A DNA stretch of 64,000 bases from an uncultured Clostridium sp. Its GTDB lineage: Bacteria; Bacillota; Clostridia; Lachnospirales; Lachnospiraceae. The first letter of the stretch is position 1, and every line of letters starts with the position of its first letter. The position numbers were made by a program, and so were the translations under genes. Positions 43,773 to 53,325 of this stretch are shown here, piece by piece. The notes under the pieces were generated by a model. That model saw only the letters and a program-made list of their open reading frames with translations, searched no databases and was not told the DNA's origin. The DNA lies in assembly GCA_900542035.1 (NCBI GenBank), contig UQMJ01000008.1, positions 34,558 to 98,557 of the forward strand, in the 5' to 3' direction.

Positions 43773-46700
43773 ATGAGCGTAAAACGGATTTTTGTAGAGA
43801 AGAAACCGGACTTTGCAGTAAAGGCAAAGGAACTGCGTGAGGAAATCGAGAACTATTTAGGGATTCAGACCGTTACCAATGTGCGGGTACTGATTCGTTA
43901 TGATATTGAAAATCTGACCGAAGAGACCTATCAGGCCTCCCTTGGCACTATTTTTTCTGAGCCGCCGGTAGATACGTTATATGAAGAAGACTTTCCAAAG
44001 GAAGCAGGAGACACCTGCTTTTCTGTAGAGTATCTTCCAGGACAGTTTGACCAGAGAGCGGACTCTGCAGAACAGTGCGTAAAACTGTTAAAAGCAACGG
44101 AAGAGCCGGTAATCCGCTCTGCTACCACCTATGTGATCTCCGGAACTCTGACTGCAGAAGAAGTACAGGCGGTAAAGAACTTCTGCATCAATCCGGTGGA
44201 TTCCAGAGAGGCGGATGCAGCAAAGCCGGAAACCCTGGTAACGGTATTTGAGACTCCGGAGGATGTAGCAGTATTTGACGGCTTTTCTTCCATGGAAGAG
44301 GACAAGCTGGAAGAATTATACCGTTCCTTAAATCTGGCAATGACCTTTAAGGATTTTAAACATATCCAGAATTACTATAAAGACGAAGAGCATCGGGATC
44401 CGACGGTTACGGAGATTCGCGTTCTGGACACTTACTGGTCCGATCACTGCCGTCATACCACCTTTTCTACCGAGCTGAAAAATGTGACCTTTACCGACGG
44501 GGATTATAAAAAGCCTATTGTAGATACATACAATCAGTATCTGGCTGACAGGGAAGAGATCTACAAAGGAAGAGACGATAAGTTTGTCTGCCTGATGGAT
44601 CTGGCTCTGATGGCAATGAAAAAGCTGAAAAAGGAAGGAAAGCTTGCAGATCAGGAAGAGTCTGATGAAATTAACGCCTGCTCTATCGTAGTTCCGGTAG
44701 AAATCGACGGACAGACCGAAGAATGGTTAGTGAACTTTAAAAACGAGACCCACAACCACCCGACAGAGATTGAGCCTTTTGGCGGCGCAGCAACCTGCCT
44801 TGGCGGCGCAATCCGCGATCCGCTGTCCGGACGTACCTATGTATACCAGGCAATGCGCGTAACCGGTGCGGCTGACCCGACCCGTCCATTAGACGAGACG
44901 ATGAAGGGCAAGCTCCCTCAGAGAAAGATTGTAACAGAGGCAGCTCATGGATATAGTTCTTACGGCAACCAGATTGGCCTTGCAACCGGCTATGTAAAAG
45001 AGATTTACCACCCAGGCTACGCGGCAAAGAGAATGGAAATCGGCGCAGTTATGGGCGCAGCCCCAAGAAAGGACGTTATCCGAGAAACTTCTGATCCAGG
45101 CGATATGATTATCCTTCTTGGCGGACGTACCGGACGCGACGGCATCGGCGGCGCAACCGGATCTTCTAAGGTTCACACCGAGGCTTCCATCGAAGTCTGC
45201 GGCGCTGAGGTACAGAAGGGAAATGCGCCTACCGAGCGTAAGATTCAGAGAATGTTCCGTCGTCCGGAAGTAAGCCGTTTGATTAAAAAGTGCAACGATT
45301 TTGGCGCAGGCGGTGTGTCCGTTGCCATCGGCGAGCTGGCAGACGGACTGGAAATCAACTTAGATAAGGTGCCGAAAAAGTACGCCGGCCTGGACGGAAC
45401 AGAGCTTTCCATTTCTGAATCCCAGGAGCGTATGGCAGTGGTAGTTGCTCCGGCAGATGCAGAGAAGTTTTTAGGCTATGCGGCAGAGGAAAACTTAGAA
45501 GCAGTAACCGTTGCAGTCGTAACCGAAAGCCCAAGACTGGTCATCAGCTGGAGAGGCAAGACCATCGTAAACATCAGCCGCGCATTCTTAGATACCAACG
45601 GCGCGCATCAGGAAGCAGACGTTACCTTACAGGTTCCAAATAAAGAGGGAAATCTTTTTGAACGGAAAGAGCCAGGAGACGTAAAGAAGGCATGGTTAAA
45701 TCTTCTTGCTTCTTTAAATGTCTGCTCCCAGAAAGGCCTGGTTGAGATGTTTGACGGTTCTATCGGAGCAGGATCCGTCTATATGCCTTACGGCGGAAAA
45801 TATCAGCTGACCGAAACCCAGGCAATGGTAGCGAAACTTCCGGTATTAAAGGGCAAATGCGATACCGTTACCATGATGTCCTACGGCTTTGACCCATACC
45901 TGTCCAGCTGGAGCCCATACCATGGCGCGGTTTACGCAGTTCTGTCTTCCGTAGCAAAAATTGTGGCAGCAGGCGGCGACTACAAAAAGATCCGCTTTAC
46001 CTTCCAGGAATACTTCCAGAGAATGACGGAAGATCCAACCCGCTGGAGCCAGCCGTTTGCAGCTTTACTTGGCGCTTACAGCGCCCAGATGGGATTCGGA
46101 CTGCCGTCCATCGGAGGAAAGGACAGTATGTCCGGAACCTTTAATGACGAGCAGCATGGCGAAATCAACGTTCCGCCGACCCTGGTTTCCTTTGCAGTCG
46201 ATGTGGCGGACTCTAAGACAGTCATCACTCCGGAGTTTAAGAAGCCAGGCAGCAAGATTGTGCTGTTTACCATTGAAAAAGACCAGTATGATTTGCCGGA
46301 TTACGCACAGATTATGGACGGTTACGGCAAAGTGTTTGAAGAGATTCAGGCAGGAAAGATCCTTTCTGCTTATGCAGTAGAAGGACAGGGAATCGCAGAA
46401 GCAGTCAGCAAGATGGCATTTGGCAACAAGCTGGGCGTAAAGATTGAACATAACCTGGATCCAAGAGACTTCTTTGCAGCCGGATGGGGCAATCTGGTAC
46501 TGGAAGTTCCGGCAGAAAAGGTGGGAGAACTGTCTATCCGCTATACCGTAATCGGCGAAGTAACCGATCGGGCAGTTTTTGAATATGGCAATACCCAGAT
46601 TACCATGGAAGAGGCTCTGGATTCCTGGACGGAAACATTGGAGAGCGTATTCCCGACCAGATCCGGCGTAAAGCAGACTCCGGTTTTGGATGAACTGTAC

Positions 46701-47537
46701 AAAGCAGATTCCGTTTACGTATGCAATCATAAGATTGGCCAGCCGAATGTATTTATTCCGGTATTCCCAGGAACCAACTGCGAATACGACAGCACCAAGG
46801 CGTTTGAGAGAGCCGGCGCCAAGGTTGTAACAAAAGTATTTAAGAACCTGAGCGCAGAAGATATCAGAGAGTCTGTAGAAGTTTACAAAAATGAGATTGC
46901 AAAGGCGCAGATCGTTATGTTCCCAGGCGGTTTCTCCGCAGGCGACGAGCCGGAAGGTTCTGCAAAGTTCTTTGCAGCCGTATTTAGAAATGCGGTTATC
47001 AAAGAAGAGATTGAAAAACTGCTGAACGAACGGGACGGTCTGATGCTTGGCATCTGCAACGGCTTCCAGGCGTTGATTAAGCTGGGACTGGTTCCGGAAG
47101 GCATGATAAAAGAACAGCGTCCGGATTCTCCGACGCTGGCAATGAACACCATTGGCCGCCACATTTCCAAGATGGTTTACACCAAGGTAATGAGCAACAA
47201 GTCTCCATGGCTTGCAGGCGCAGAACTGGGCGGCGTATACTGCAATCCGGCTTCTCATGGCGAGGGGCGGTTTGTGGCAACCGAAGAGTGGTTAAAGAAA
47301 TTGTTTGCCAACGGCCAGGTAGCGACCCAGTACGTAGACGACAAGGGCAATCCTACCATGGACGAATTCTGGAATCCAAACGGTTCCTATATGGCAATCG
47401 AAGGCATTACCAGCCCAGACGGACGTATCCTGGGCAAGATGGCTCATTCTGAGCGCCGCGGCGACGCAGTTGCCATGAATATCTATGGAGAACAGGATAT
47501 GAAGATTTTTGAAAGCGGAGTGAAATACTTCCTGTAA
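43773..47537 (+). CDS. purL: phosphoribosylformylglycinamidine synthase (single-chain PurL)
   Basis: A 1254-residue enzyme of purine synthesis: FGAR plus glutamine and ATP to FGAM. The synthetase halves show NFKNETHNHPTEIEPFGGAATC and, later, GIGGKDSMSGTF-like SIGGKDSMSGT; the C-terminal glutaminase has MFPGGFSAGDEPEG and the nucleophile region LGICNGFQ. The long single-chain form is as in many Clostridia and Gram-negatives rather than the PurS/Q/L form of Bacillus. GGAGGA lies before the start. No other pur gene is in the window. Confidence 0.96.
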   Translation: MSVKRIFVEKKPDFAVKAKELREEIENYLGIQTVTNVRVLIRYDIENLTEETYQASLGTIFSEPPVDTLYEEDFPKEAGDTCFSVEYLPGQFDQRADSAEQCVKLLKATEEPVIRSATTYVISGTLTAEEVQAVKNFCINPVDSREADAAKPETLVTVFETPEDVAVFDGFSSMEEDKLEELYRSLNLAMTFKDFKHIQNYYKDEEHRDPTVTEIRVLDTYWSDHCRHTTFSTELKNVTFTDGDYKKPIVDTYNQYLADREEIYKGRDDKFVCLMDLALMAMKKLKKEGKLADQEESDEINACSIVVPVEIDGQTEEWLVNFKNETHNHPTEIEPFGGAATCLGGAIRDPLSGRTYVYQAMRVTGAADPTRPLDETMKGKLPQRKIVTEAAHGYSSYGNQIGLATGYVKEIYHPGYAAKRMEIGAVMGAAPRKDVIRETSDPGDMIILLGGRTGRDGIGGATGSSKVHTEASIEVCGAEVQKGNAPTERKIQRMFRRPEVSRLIKKCNDFGAGGVSVAIGELADGLEINLDKVPKKYAGLDGTELSISESQERMAVVVAPADAEKFLGYAAEENLEAVTVAVVTESPRLVISWRGKTIVNISRAFLDTNGAHQEADVTLQVPNKEGNLFERKEPGDVKKAWLNLLASLNVCSQKGLVEMFDGSIGAGSVYMPYGGKYQLTETQAMVAKLPVLKGKCDTVTMMSYGFDPYLSSWSPYHGAVYAVLSSVAKIVAAGGDYKKIRFTFQEYFQRMTEDPTRWSQPFAALLGAYSAQMGFGLPSIGGKDSMSGTFNDEQHGEINVPPTLVSFAVDVADSKTVITPEFKKPGSKIVLFTIEKDQYDLPDYAQIMDGYGKVFEEIQAGKILSAYAVEGQGIAEAVSKMAFGNKLGVKIEHNLDPRDFFAAGWGNLVLEVPAEKVGELSIRYTVIGEVTDRAVFEYGNTQITMEEALDSWTETLESVFPTRSGVKQTPVLDELYKADSVYVCNHKIGQPNVFIPVFPGTNCEYDSTKAFERAGAKVVTKVFKNLSAEDIRESVEVYKNEIAKAQIVMFPGGFSAGDEPEGSAKFFAAVFRNAVIKEEIEKLLNERDGLMLGICNGFQALIKLGLVPEGMIKEQRPDSPTLAMNTIGRHISKMVYTKVMSNKSPWLAGAELGGVYCNPASHGEGRFVATEEWLKKLFANGQVATQYVDDKGNPTMDEFWNPNGSYMAIEGITSPDGRILGKMAHSERRGDAVAMNIYGEQDMKIFESGVKYFL

Positions 47538-47556
47538 GCATTCTGACTGCTATTAT

Positions 47557-47588
47557 CCGGAAAGCCTGCCAGAGGCAGGTCTTTCCGG
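47557..47588 (+). terminator. first hairpin after purL
   Basis: CCGGAAAG-CCTGCC pairs with GGCAGG-T-CTTTCCGG with a three-base loop, 20 bases after the stop; no T-run follows, and a stronger terminator lies just behind it. Confidence 0.6.
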
Positions 47589-47592
47589 TAAA

Positions 47593-47670
47593 GAAAACAG
47601 CGTAAAAAAGATCCTGCAGAGAGGGATGGAAACTGCTATCTCTCTGCAGGATCTTTTTTACGCTGTTTTT
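47593..47670. terminator. very long bidirectional terminator between purL and upp
   Basis: Arms 47594-47623 and 47640-47669 are perfectly complementary over about 30 bp (they start AAAACAGCGTAAAAAAGATC and include CCTGCAGAGAG), with a loop of about 16. Both ends are T-rich on the respective strand, so it can stop transcription from both convergent genes. Confidence 0.85.
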
Positions 47671-47683
47671 TCATGTGCAATGG

Positions 47684-48313
47684 TTATTTTGTTCCGAAAA
47701 TCCGGTCTCCTGCATCTCCCAGTCCAGGGCAGATATAGGCGTCGTCGTTTAAGCAGCGGTCTAAATGCCCTACATAAATCTGGATGTCCGGATGGGCGTT
47801 CTGAAGCCGTTCTAATCCTTCCGGAGCAGCGATGATGGCCATAAATTTGATTTTCTTTCCGCCATGGGCTTTGATAAAATCAACGGCAGAGACTGCGGAA
47901 CCGCCGGTTGCCAGCATAGGGTCTGTTACAATGATGGTTCGCTCCTCGATTGGATCCGGAAGCTTGCAGTAATACTCGTGAGGTTCATGGGTCACTTCGT
48001 CCCGATACAGGCCGATATGTCCGACTTTGGCGGTAGGGGTAAGAGCCAGAATGCCATTTACCATCCCAAGTCCTGCGCGCAGAATGGGAACAACGGCTAA
48101 TTTGCGTCCTGCAATCATGGGAGTCATGCAGGTTTCAATAGGAGTCTCTACTTCTACATCTTCTAAAGGGAGATCCCGAAGAGCCTCATAACCCATCAGC
48201 ATGGCGATTTCCTCGATCAGGCTGCGGAATTCATTGGTTCCGGTGTGCTTGTCCCGCAGTCTGGAGATTTTGTGCTGGATTAACGGGTGATCGAAAATAA
48301 CTACATTTTTCAT
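47684..48313 (-). CDS. upp: uracil phosphoribosyltransferase
   Basis: A 209-residue salvage enzyme, uracil plus PRPP to UMP. Landmarks: NVVIFDHPLIQHKISRLRD, VPILRAGLGM, the PRPP loop VTDPMLATGGSA, and CPGLGDAGDRIFGTK at the C-terminus. Length is standard. AAAGGA lies before its start on the minus strand. It is convergent with purL. Confidence 0.97.
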   Translation of the reverse strand: MKNVVIFDHPLIQHKISRLRDKHTGTNEFRSLIEEIAMLMGYEALRDLPLEDVEVETPIETCMTPMIAGRKLAVVPILRAGLGMVNGILALTPTAKVGHIGLYRDEVTHEPHEYYCKLPDPIEERTIIVTDPMLATGGSAVSAVDFIKAHGGKKIKFMAIIAAPEGLERLQNAHPDIQIYVGHLDRCLNDDAYICPGLGDAGDRIFGTK

Positions 48314-48357
48314 AATAATAAATCCTTTCTAGAAATAGTAATGTGATTGTTTGCGTC

Positions 48358-49176
48358 TTACTTAGTAGAAGGTACGAACCGGACAATGACGTAATCGCCT
48401 AATGCATGGGGAACCGGAAGGGAGAAGAAGATATCGCCCTGCTTTTCATAGCTGAAGGACGGCGGCCATACAACGCCCTGCTGGATAGGAAAATCAGCCT
48501 GGTTAAAGGTGTCGGTCAGCTCCTGCATGGTTAGGCCCTGGCGGTATTCTAAGACGGCTTTCGTCTGTTCTTCATCCAGTCCGAAAAAGGTTACATCAGA
48601 ACTTAACACGTAGCCGGCCATGGTATAGGAATCCGTAAAATCGCCCAGTCCCAGATTGGTATTGTCTTTTAAATCTACGGTATTGCTGTAGAAAAGATTG
48701 ACTGGGTGGGCGGCGCCGTCGGCTGTATAAGTGCCGGTATAAACAGCGGTAATGCTGCGGCGGTCAACAGAAACTACTTCGCAGGTTACCGTCATACTGT
48801 CTTTTGCCTCGTCAGCTTCATATCCAGTTATGACAGATAACGCGTTGTTTTTCAGATTTTCGTTGATGGAATCCTGAAGCTTCGAATCGCTAAGGCCGCT
48901 TACCTGCGGATATTGAATGGAAATATTTCCGGAAGTATAGGTCTCCAAAGAAGAAGTGACGCTGGCTGTGCTGGAAGCAGTAGTCTCAGGGGCAGTTGTT
49001 TCCGGCGCTGAAGTCGTTTCCGGTTCTTTGGCAGACTCGGAAGGGGCTTCGGTCGTATGGGTAGTAGACAAATCAATCTTTTCCGGTGTGGAAGAGGTCA
49101 TCAGGGCAGCGGTAGCGCCGATTACAACAGCAGCCACAGCAGCGGCGGAAACGCCGATAATCAGTTTTTTATTCAT
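48358..49176 (-). CDS. membrane-anchored extracellular protein of the DUF3298/DUF4163 type
   Basis: A 272-residue protein: N-terminal anchor helix (LIIGVSAAAVAAVVIGATAAL), a Thr/Glu/Pro-rich linker (residues about 30-75), then an extracellular domain with SIQYPQVSGL, LQDSINENLK and DLKDNTNLGLGDF that resembles the deacetylase-associated DUF4163/DUF3298 (RsiV/PdaC-like) fold. AAGGAG lies upstream. No catalytic domain is present, so a ligand-binding role is more likely. The call is by pattern only. Confidence 0.7.
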   Translation of the reverse strand: MNKKLIIGVSAAAVAAVVIGATAALMTSSTPEKIDLSTTHTTEAPSESAKEPETTSAPETTAPETTASSTASVTSSLETYTSGNISIQYPQVSGLSDSKLQDSINENLKNNALSVITGYEADEAKDSMTVTCEVVSVDRRSITAVYTGTYTADGAAHPVNLFYSNTVDLKDNTNLGLGDFTDSYTMAGYVLSSDVTFFGLDEEQTKAVLEYRQGLTMQELTDTFNQADFPIQQGVVWPPSFSYEKQGDIFFSLPVPHALGDYVIVRFVPSTK

Positions 49177-49211
49177 AGCAGCTCCTTTTCATAAGTATCA
49201 GATTATTGGAT

Positions 49212-49491
49212 GGTAGCATCCGTGTACAGGGGCAACACGCCTCAAAGAGGGATAATTTCCCCATCTTTTGCGTTATTCTCAATCAGCGTATATCCAGTAC
49301 GCTTCATTCGTCTGCCTTAAAAATGGGGAAATTCTCTCCACTTGAGGTCAGAAGAGTCAGAAACAGGTCAGATGACGCGTCTGCAAGGCACTTGAATGAG
49401 GTGTACTGGACGTACACCGATTGAAAGTAACGCAGCAGGCGCGTCATCTGGACGTTTCTGACCGTATTGCCCCCTGTACACGGATGCTATC
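49212..49491. repeat. about 280-bp structured element with 24-bp terminal inverted repeats
   Basis: Termini 49213-49235 and 49467-49490 are inverted repeats (GTAGCATCCGTGTACAGGGG at the left), differing by one inserted C and one transition. Inside, hairpin A pairs 49254-49264 (AATTTCCCCAT) with 49323-49333, and hairpin C pairs 49356-49384 with 49435-49462 (about 25 of 28 bases, including CAGATGACGCG). The loop of A (49270-49315) is itself complementary along most of its length to the loop of C (49388-49433). There is no open frame of note. It could be a MITE-like mobile element or a structured RNA; I see no clear target duplication. Confidence 0.75.
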
Positions 49492-49591
49492 ATTATACCA
49501 TAGATAGGCTGACGCGTGTAGAAGAAATCATTACGATTTTCTGAAGCAGTTCAGCCGTGCGAAGATTCAGACAGGAAAAAACGTTGAAAGC

Positions 49592-49619
49592 TTGTTTTCA
49601 TCAGAAAAAGTGCTATACT
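49592..49619 (+). promoter_or_regulatory. putative promoter overlapping the start of the next gene
   Basis: TTGTTT (49592-49597), 16 bases, TATACT (49614-49619) preceded by TGC. Transcription would begin near 49626, after ATG 49621, which argues for a downstream start codon or for a different promoter. Confidence 0.4.
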
Positions 49620-49620
49620 G

Positions 49621-49941
49621 ATGCCTGGAAAAAGCAGTGTGAAACCATTGGAAAGTGAAACCTTTTATGCAGTCATTGAGGAAATAAGGGATTCTGAACT
49701 GGTGGTTCAGGGACTGGAAATGAATGATATCAATAAGAGGGGAAGATTTCAGTTTCACATTACAGAAGAGACCGAAGTTTCCTGGAGAGGGATTCCGATT
49801 ACATTAAGTGATCTGCAGAAGGGAGATTTGATTTCCATTACCTATACGGGGCTGATTCAGGAGATTTCACCGGCAGTTATTTTAGATGTGACAAAAGTAC
49901 AGGCGCTGGGAGATGAACTGGAAGAGAGAAGCATCAGATAA
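49621..49941 (+). CDS. conserved hypothetical small protein
   Basis: A protein of up to 106 residues, FYAVIEEIRDSELVVQGLEMN...RGRFQFHI...GDLISITYTG, with the look of a small beta-barrel similar to DUF3221-like proteins. No signal peptide is evident. If the promoter at 49592 is right, GTG 49639 is the better start (shorter by six residues). Function unknown. Confidence 0.65.
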   Translation: MPGKSSVKPLESETFYAVIEEIRDSELVVQGLEMNDINKRGRFQFHITEETEVSWRGIPITLSDLQKGDLISITYTGLIQEISPAVILDVTKVQALGDELEERSIR

Positions 49942-49990
49942 GGAAAAACGGTCCGATCTTTCAGGGCGGCTATGAGCGAAGAAAAAGTGC

Positions 49991-50019
49991 TTGCAAAATG
50001 GAACGACTTATGGTAAAAT
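49991..50019 (+). promoter_or_regulatory. promoter of tRNA-Leu
   Basis: TTGCAA (49991-49996), 17 bases, TAAAAT (50014-50019) with TGG before it; the tRNA starts 20 bases later. Confidence 0.65.
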
Positions 50020-50038
50020 AACACTCGTTGTTAAGCGA

Positions 50039-50121
50039 GCCGGCTTGTCGGAATGGCAGACGAGGTGGACTCAAAATCCATTGATGGCGACATCGTGCGG
50101 GTTCAAGTCCCGCAGCCGGCA
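50039..50121 (+). tRNA. trnL: tRNA-Leu (anticodon CAA)
   Basis: Acceptor GCCGGCT/AGCCGGC, anticodon loop CTCAAAA (anticodon CAA), a long variable arm (GATGGCGACATC) typical of leucine tRNAs, and T arm GTTCAAGTC. Length 83 bases with no encoded CCA. Confidence 0.92.
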
Positions 50122-50136
50122 CTCCTTGGCAGGGGC

Positions 50137-50179
50137 ACCCGAAGGCTTATTGTGAGATAGGCTTTCGGGTCTTTTTTTT
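50137..50179 (+). terminator. terminator of tRNA-Leu
   Basis: ACCCGAAGGCT pairs with GGCTTTCGGGT, followed by CTTTTTTTT. Confidence 0.85.
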
Positions 50180-50266
50180 ACACGGGATCCAAAATAAGCC
50201 GGTGGAAACGTATTTTTACGCATTTTGCCTTATGCGGGAGTGGGAAAACGGATAGGGGGTCATACT

Positions 50267-50608
50267 ATGAATTGTCAAGAGGCAGAACGCCTGGTTACCT
50301 CGTATATTCATGGGGAGCTGGACGAAGATACTCTGGAAGAATTTCTGGAACACATTGAAACCTGTGAGAACTGTCAGGAAGAACTGGAAATTTATTTTAC
50401 AGTGGATTCCGGTATCCGGCAGTTGGACTCCGATGCCGATAATTATAACATCAAAGGAGAATTAGATGAGCTGCTGGAAGCGTCTAAACAGCACGTCCGC
50501 CACCGCCGTATGCTGCAGGCGGTGCGGTATTCGGTTGATACGCTTATGGTAATGAGCCTTGGGGTTATGATTCTGATGCAGCTTCGGATATTAGGATTAT
50601 TTTCATAG
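50267..50608 (+). CDS. anti-sigma-factor-like zinc-finger membrane protein
   Basis: A 113-residue protein. The N-terminal half has the zinc-finger anti-sigma pattern His-x3-Cys-x2-Cys (EHIETCENCQEE), preceded by CQEAERLVTSYIHGELDED; a membrane helix near residues 90-110 (TLMVMSLGVMILMQL) anchors it. ATG 50267 follows AGGGGG. No sigma gene is next to it. The stop is one base before polA's first possible start, so the two are probably co-transcribed. Confidence 0.83.
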   Translation: MNCQEAERLVTSYIHGELDEDTLEEFLEHIETCENCQEELEIYFTVDSGIRQLDSDADNYNIKGELDELLEASKQHVRHRRMLQAVRYSVDTLMVMSLGVMILMQLRILGLFS

Positions 50609-50621
50609 AATGAGGGATGAC

Positions 50622-53297
50622 ATGGAAAAATTAGTATTGATTGACGGACACAGCATTTTAAACAGGGCTTTTTACGGAGTGCCGGAGCTGACCAACTCCG
50701 AGGGACTTCATACCAATGCGGTCTACGGGTTTCTCAACATTATGTTTAAAATATTAGAAGAAGAGCAGGCGGATCATCTGGCTGTGGCCTTTGATTTAAA
50801 AGAACCTACCTTCCGTCACAAAATGTTTGCGGAATATAAAGGAACCAGAAAACCCATGCCCGAGGAACTGCGGGAACAGGTTCCTCTGATGAAAGAAGTG
50901 CTCCAGTCTATGGGGATTCCGATTCTGACCCTGGCTGGTTTTGAAGCAGATGACATTCTGGGAACAGTGGCAAAGCGTCTGGCCGGAGAAACCGTAGAAG
51001 TTTCCGTGGTTTCTGGAGACAGGGATTTGCTTCAGCTTTCGGATACCCATATTAAGATCCGGATTCCGAAAACGTCCAGAGGAGGAACGGAGATAAAAGA
51101 TTACTATCCGGAAGATGTAAAACGGGAATACGGCGTAACGCCTCTGGAATTTATAGATGTAAAAGCTCTGATGGGAGATGCGTCTGATAATATCCCAGGA
51201 GTTCCTTCCATTGGGGAAAAGACGGCCACCGCTATTATTTCGACCTATGGAAGCATTGAAAATGCGTATGAGCATCTGGAAGAGGTAAGGCCGCCCAGAG
51301 CGAAAAAAGCGCTGGAAGAACATTACGACATGGCGCAGATGAGCAAGACCCTGGCCACAATCTGTATTGACTGCGGCATTGAATTTTCTTATGAGGATGC
51401 AGAGATTGGAAACTTGTATACACCGGAAGCGTACCAGTACATGAAGCGTCTGGAGTTTAAGTCAATTCTGGCTAGATTTCAGGATATTCCGGAAAATAAA
51501 GAAGAAGCAGACGTGCGGAAACATTTTCAGGTTGTAAGCGGTTTTTCCCAGGCGGAACAGGTATTGGAAAAAGCGGCGAAGGCAGAGAGAATCGGCGCCC
51601 AGCTGATAATTGGCCAGGAAGGCGGAAAGAAGAAAGCTTCCGGCCAGGGAGAGATTGCAGGACTTAGTCTCTGCTTTGGAAAAGAAGATTTGTACTTCCT
51701 GCCGGTACAGGGCTTTTTAACTGGCAGCTATCTGGCTGGAAAACTGGAAGAGCTGTGTAAGAGAACAACCGGTATGGTGTGGGTGCTGGATTTAAAGAGC
51801 CAGCTTCCATTTTTAAACCTGCTATGGGGGGAGAGAGTACGAGATGCCGGCGTGGCAGGGTATCTTTTGAATCCGCTAAAGGATACCTATGCCTATGACG
51901 ATCTGGCGAGAGATTACGGCGGCATGACCCTGCCTTCCCAGTCCGATCTGCTGGGAAAAACACCGCTGTTTCAGGCGCTTTTGGGAGAAGAGAAAAAGGC
52001 TCTTGACTGCGTATGCTTTATGGGATATTCCTTGTGGAAGACGGCGCCGGTATTAGAAGAGAAACTGGCAGAAACCGGCATGGAGGATCTGTTTTTGAAG
52101 ATTGAAATGCCGTTAATTTACAGCCTTTACCGGATGGAGGCGGCAGGCGTAAAGGTAGCGCGTCAGGAATTAAAGGATTATGGCAGCCGGTTGAAAGTAA
52201 ACATTGATAAGCTGGAACAGGAAATCTACGAAGCGACCGGAGAGACCTTTAATATTAATTCTCCTAAGCAGTTAGGGGAAGTGCTGTTTGAAAAAATGCA
52301 GTTAAAGGGAGGCAAAAAGACGAAAACCGGTTACTCTACGGCAGCGGACGTGCTGGAAAAGCTGGCTTTAGAAGTGCCGGCAGTCCAAAAGATCCTGGAT
52401 TACCGCCAGCTGACCAAGCTGTATTCTACCTATGCAGAAGGCCTGGCAGCTTATATCGGGGAAGACGAGAGGATTCACGGTAAATTTAACCAGACCATTA
52501 CGGCGACGGGACGAATCAGCAGTACAGAGCCAAATCTGCAGAACATTCCGGTCCGGATGGAGCTGGGAAGAGAAATCCGCAAGGTCTTTGTGCCAAAAGA
52601 AGGCTGTATCTTCATTGACGCAGATTATTCCCAGATTGAACTGAGGATTCTGGCCCATATGTCGAAAGATGAGCGGCTGATTGAAGCTTACCGGTCTGCT
52701 CAGGATATCCATGCCATTACGGCGTCCCAGGTATTCCACATTCCATTGGAGGAAGTGACTCCGTTAATGCGCCGCAACGCCAAGGCGGTCAACTTCGGCA
52801 TTGTCTACGGCATCAGCGCGTTTGGATTAAGCGAAGATTTAAGTATTTCCAGAAAAGAAGCCCTGGATTATATTAATACCTATTTTGAGACTTATCCGGA
52901 AGTAAAAAAATTCCTGGATCAGCAGGTAACCGACGGCAAAGAGCAGGGGTTTGTTACGACTATGTTTGGAAGACGCCGCCCCATTCCAGAGTTAAAATCC
53001 GCAAATTTCATGCAGAGATCCTTTGGGGAACGGGTGGCCATGAATTCCCCTATTCAGGGGACTGCGGCAGACATTATGAAAATTGCCATGATCCAGGTAG
53101 ATCAGGAACTGGCGCGAAGAGGACTGAAGTCCAGGATTGTGCTCCAGGTTCACGATGAACTGCTGATTGAGGCGCTGGAAACAGAGGCAAAAGAAGTGAA
53201 GGCGATTCTGGAAGATAAGATGAAGCACGCGGCTGATCTGTCGGTTGCCCTGGAAGTAGATGCAAAAGAAGGGGCAAGCTGGTTTGACGCCCATTAA
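50622..53297 (+). CDS. polA: DNA polymerase I
   Basis: An 891-residue repair and Okazaki-fragment polymerase. ATG 50622 has AGGGAT before it; ATG 50610 is in frame upstream. The 5'-nuclease domain (LVLIDGHSILNRAFYG, ADDILGTVAK, SGDRDLLQL, GDASDNIPGVPSIGEKTA) is followed by a middle domain lacking the acidic residues of a proofreading exonuclease. The polymerase domain has motif A DADYSQIELRILAH (about 665), motif B RRNAKAVNFGIVYGIS (about 716) and motif C QVHDELLIE (about 841). Confidence 0.96.
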   Translation: MEKLVLIDGHSILNRAFYGVPELTNSEGLHTNAVYGFLNIMFKILEEEQADHLAVAFDLKEPTFRHKMFAEYKGTRKPMPEELREQVPLMKEVLQSMGIPILTLAGFEADDILGTVAKRLAGETVEVSVVSGDRDLLQLSDTHIKIRIPKTSRGGTEIKDYYPEDVKREYGVTPLEFIDVKALMGDASDNIPGVPSIGEKTATAIISTYGSIENAYEHLEEVRPPRAKKALEEHYDMAQMSKTLATICIDCGIEFSYEDAEIGNLYTPEAYQYMKRLEFKSILARFQDIPENKEEADVRKHFQVVSGFSQAEQVLEKAAKAERIGAQLIIGQEGGKKKASGQGEIAGLSLCFGKEDLYFLPVQGFLTGSYLAGKLEELCKRTTGMVWVLDLKSQLPFLNLLWGERVRDAGVAGYLLNPLKDTYAYDDLARDYGGMTLPSQSDLLGKTPLFQALLGEEKKALDCVCFMGYSLWKTAPVLEEKLAETGMEDLFLKIEMPLIYSLYRMEAAGVKVARQELKDYGSRLKVNIDKLEQEIYEATGETFNINSPKQLGEVLFEKMQLKGGKKTKTGYSTAADVLEKLALEVPAVQKILDYRQLTKLYSTYAEGLAAYIGEDERIHGKFNQTITATGRISSTEPNLQNIPVRMELGREIRKVFVPKEGCIFIDADYSQIELRILAHMSKDERLIEAYRSAQDIHAITASQVFHIPLEEVTPLMRRNAKAVNFGIVYGISAFGLSEDLSISRKEALDYINTYFETYPEVKKFLDQQVTDGKEQGFVTTMFGRRRPIPELKSANFMQRSFGERVAMNSPIQGTAADIMKIAMIQVDQELARRGLKSRIVLQVHDELLIEALETEAKEVKAILEDKMKHAADLSVALEVDAKEGASWFDAH

Positions 53298-53325
53298 AGA
53301 ATAACGGTCAGGGAGGAAGAAAAAG

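Noticed and set aside
46065..47258. Long minus-strand open frame (397 residues) opposite purL
   Set aside because: It is the antisense of conserved PurL sequence with no ribosome site and a composition typical of shadow frames.
49212..49491. Insertion sequence
   Set aside because: Terminal inverted repeats are present but there is no transposase frame and no clear target duplication.
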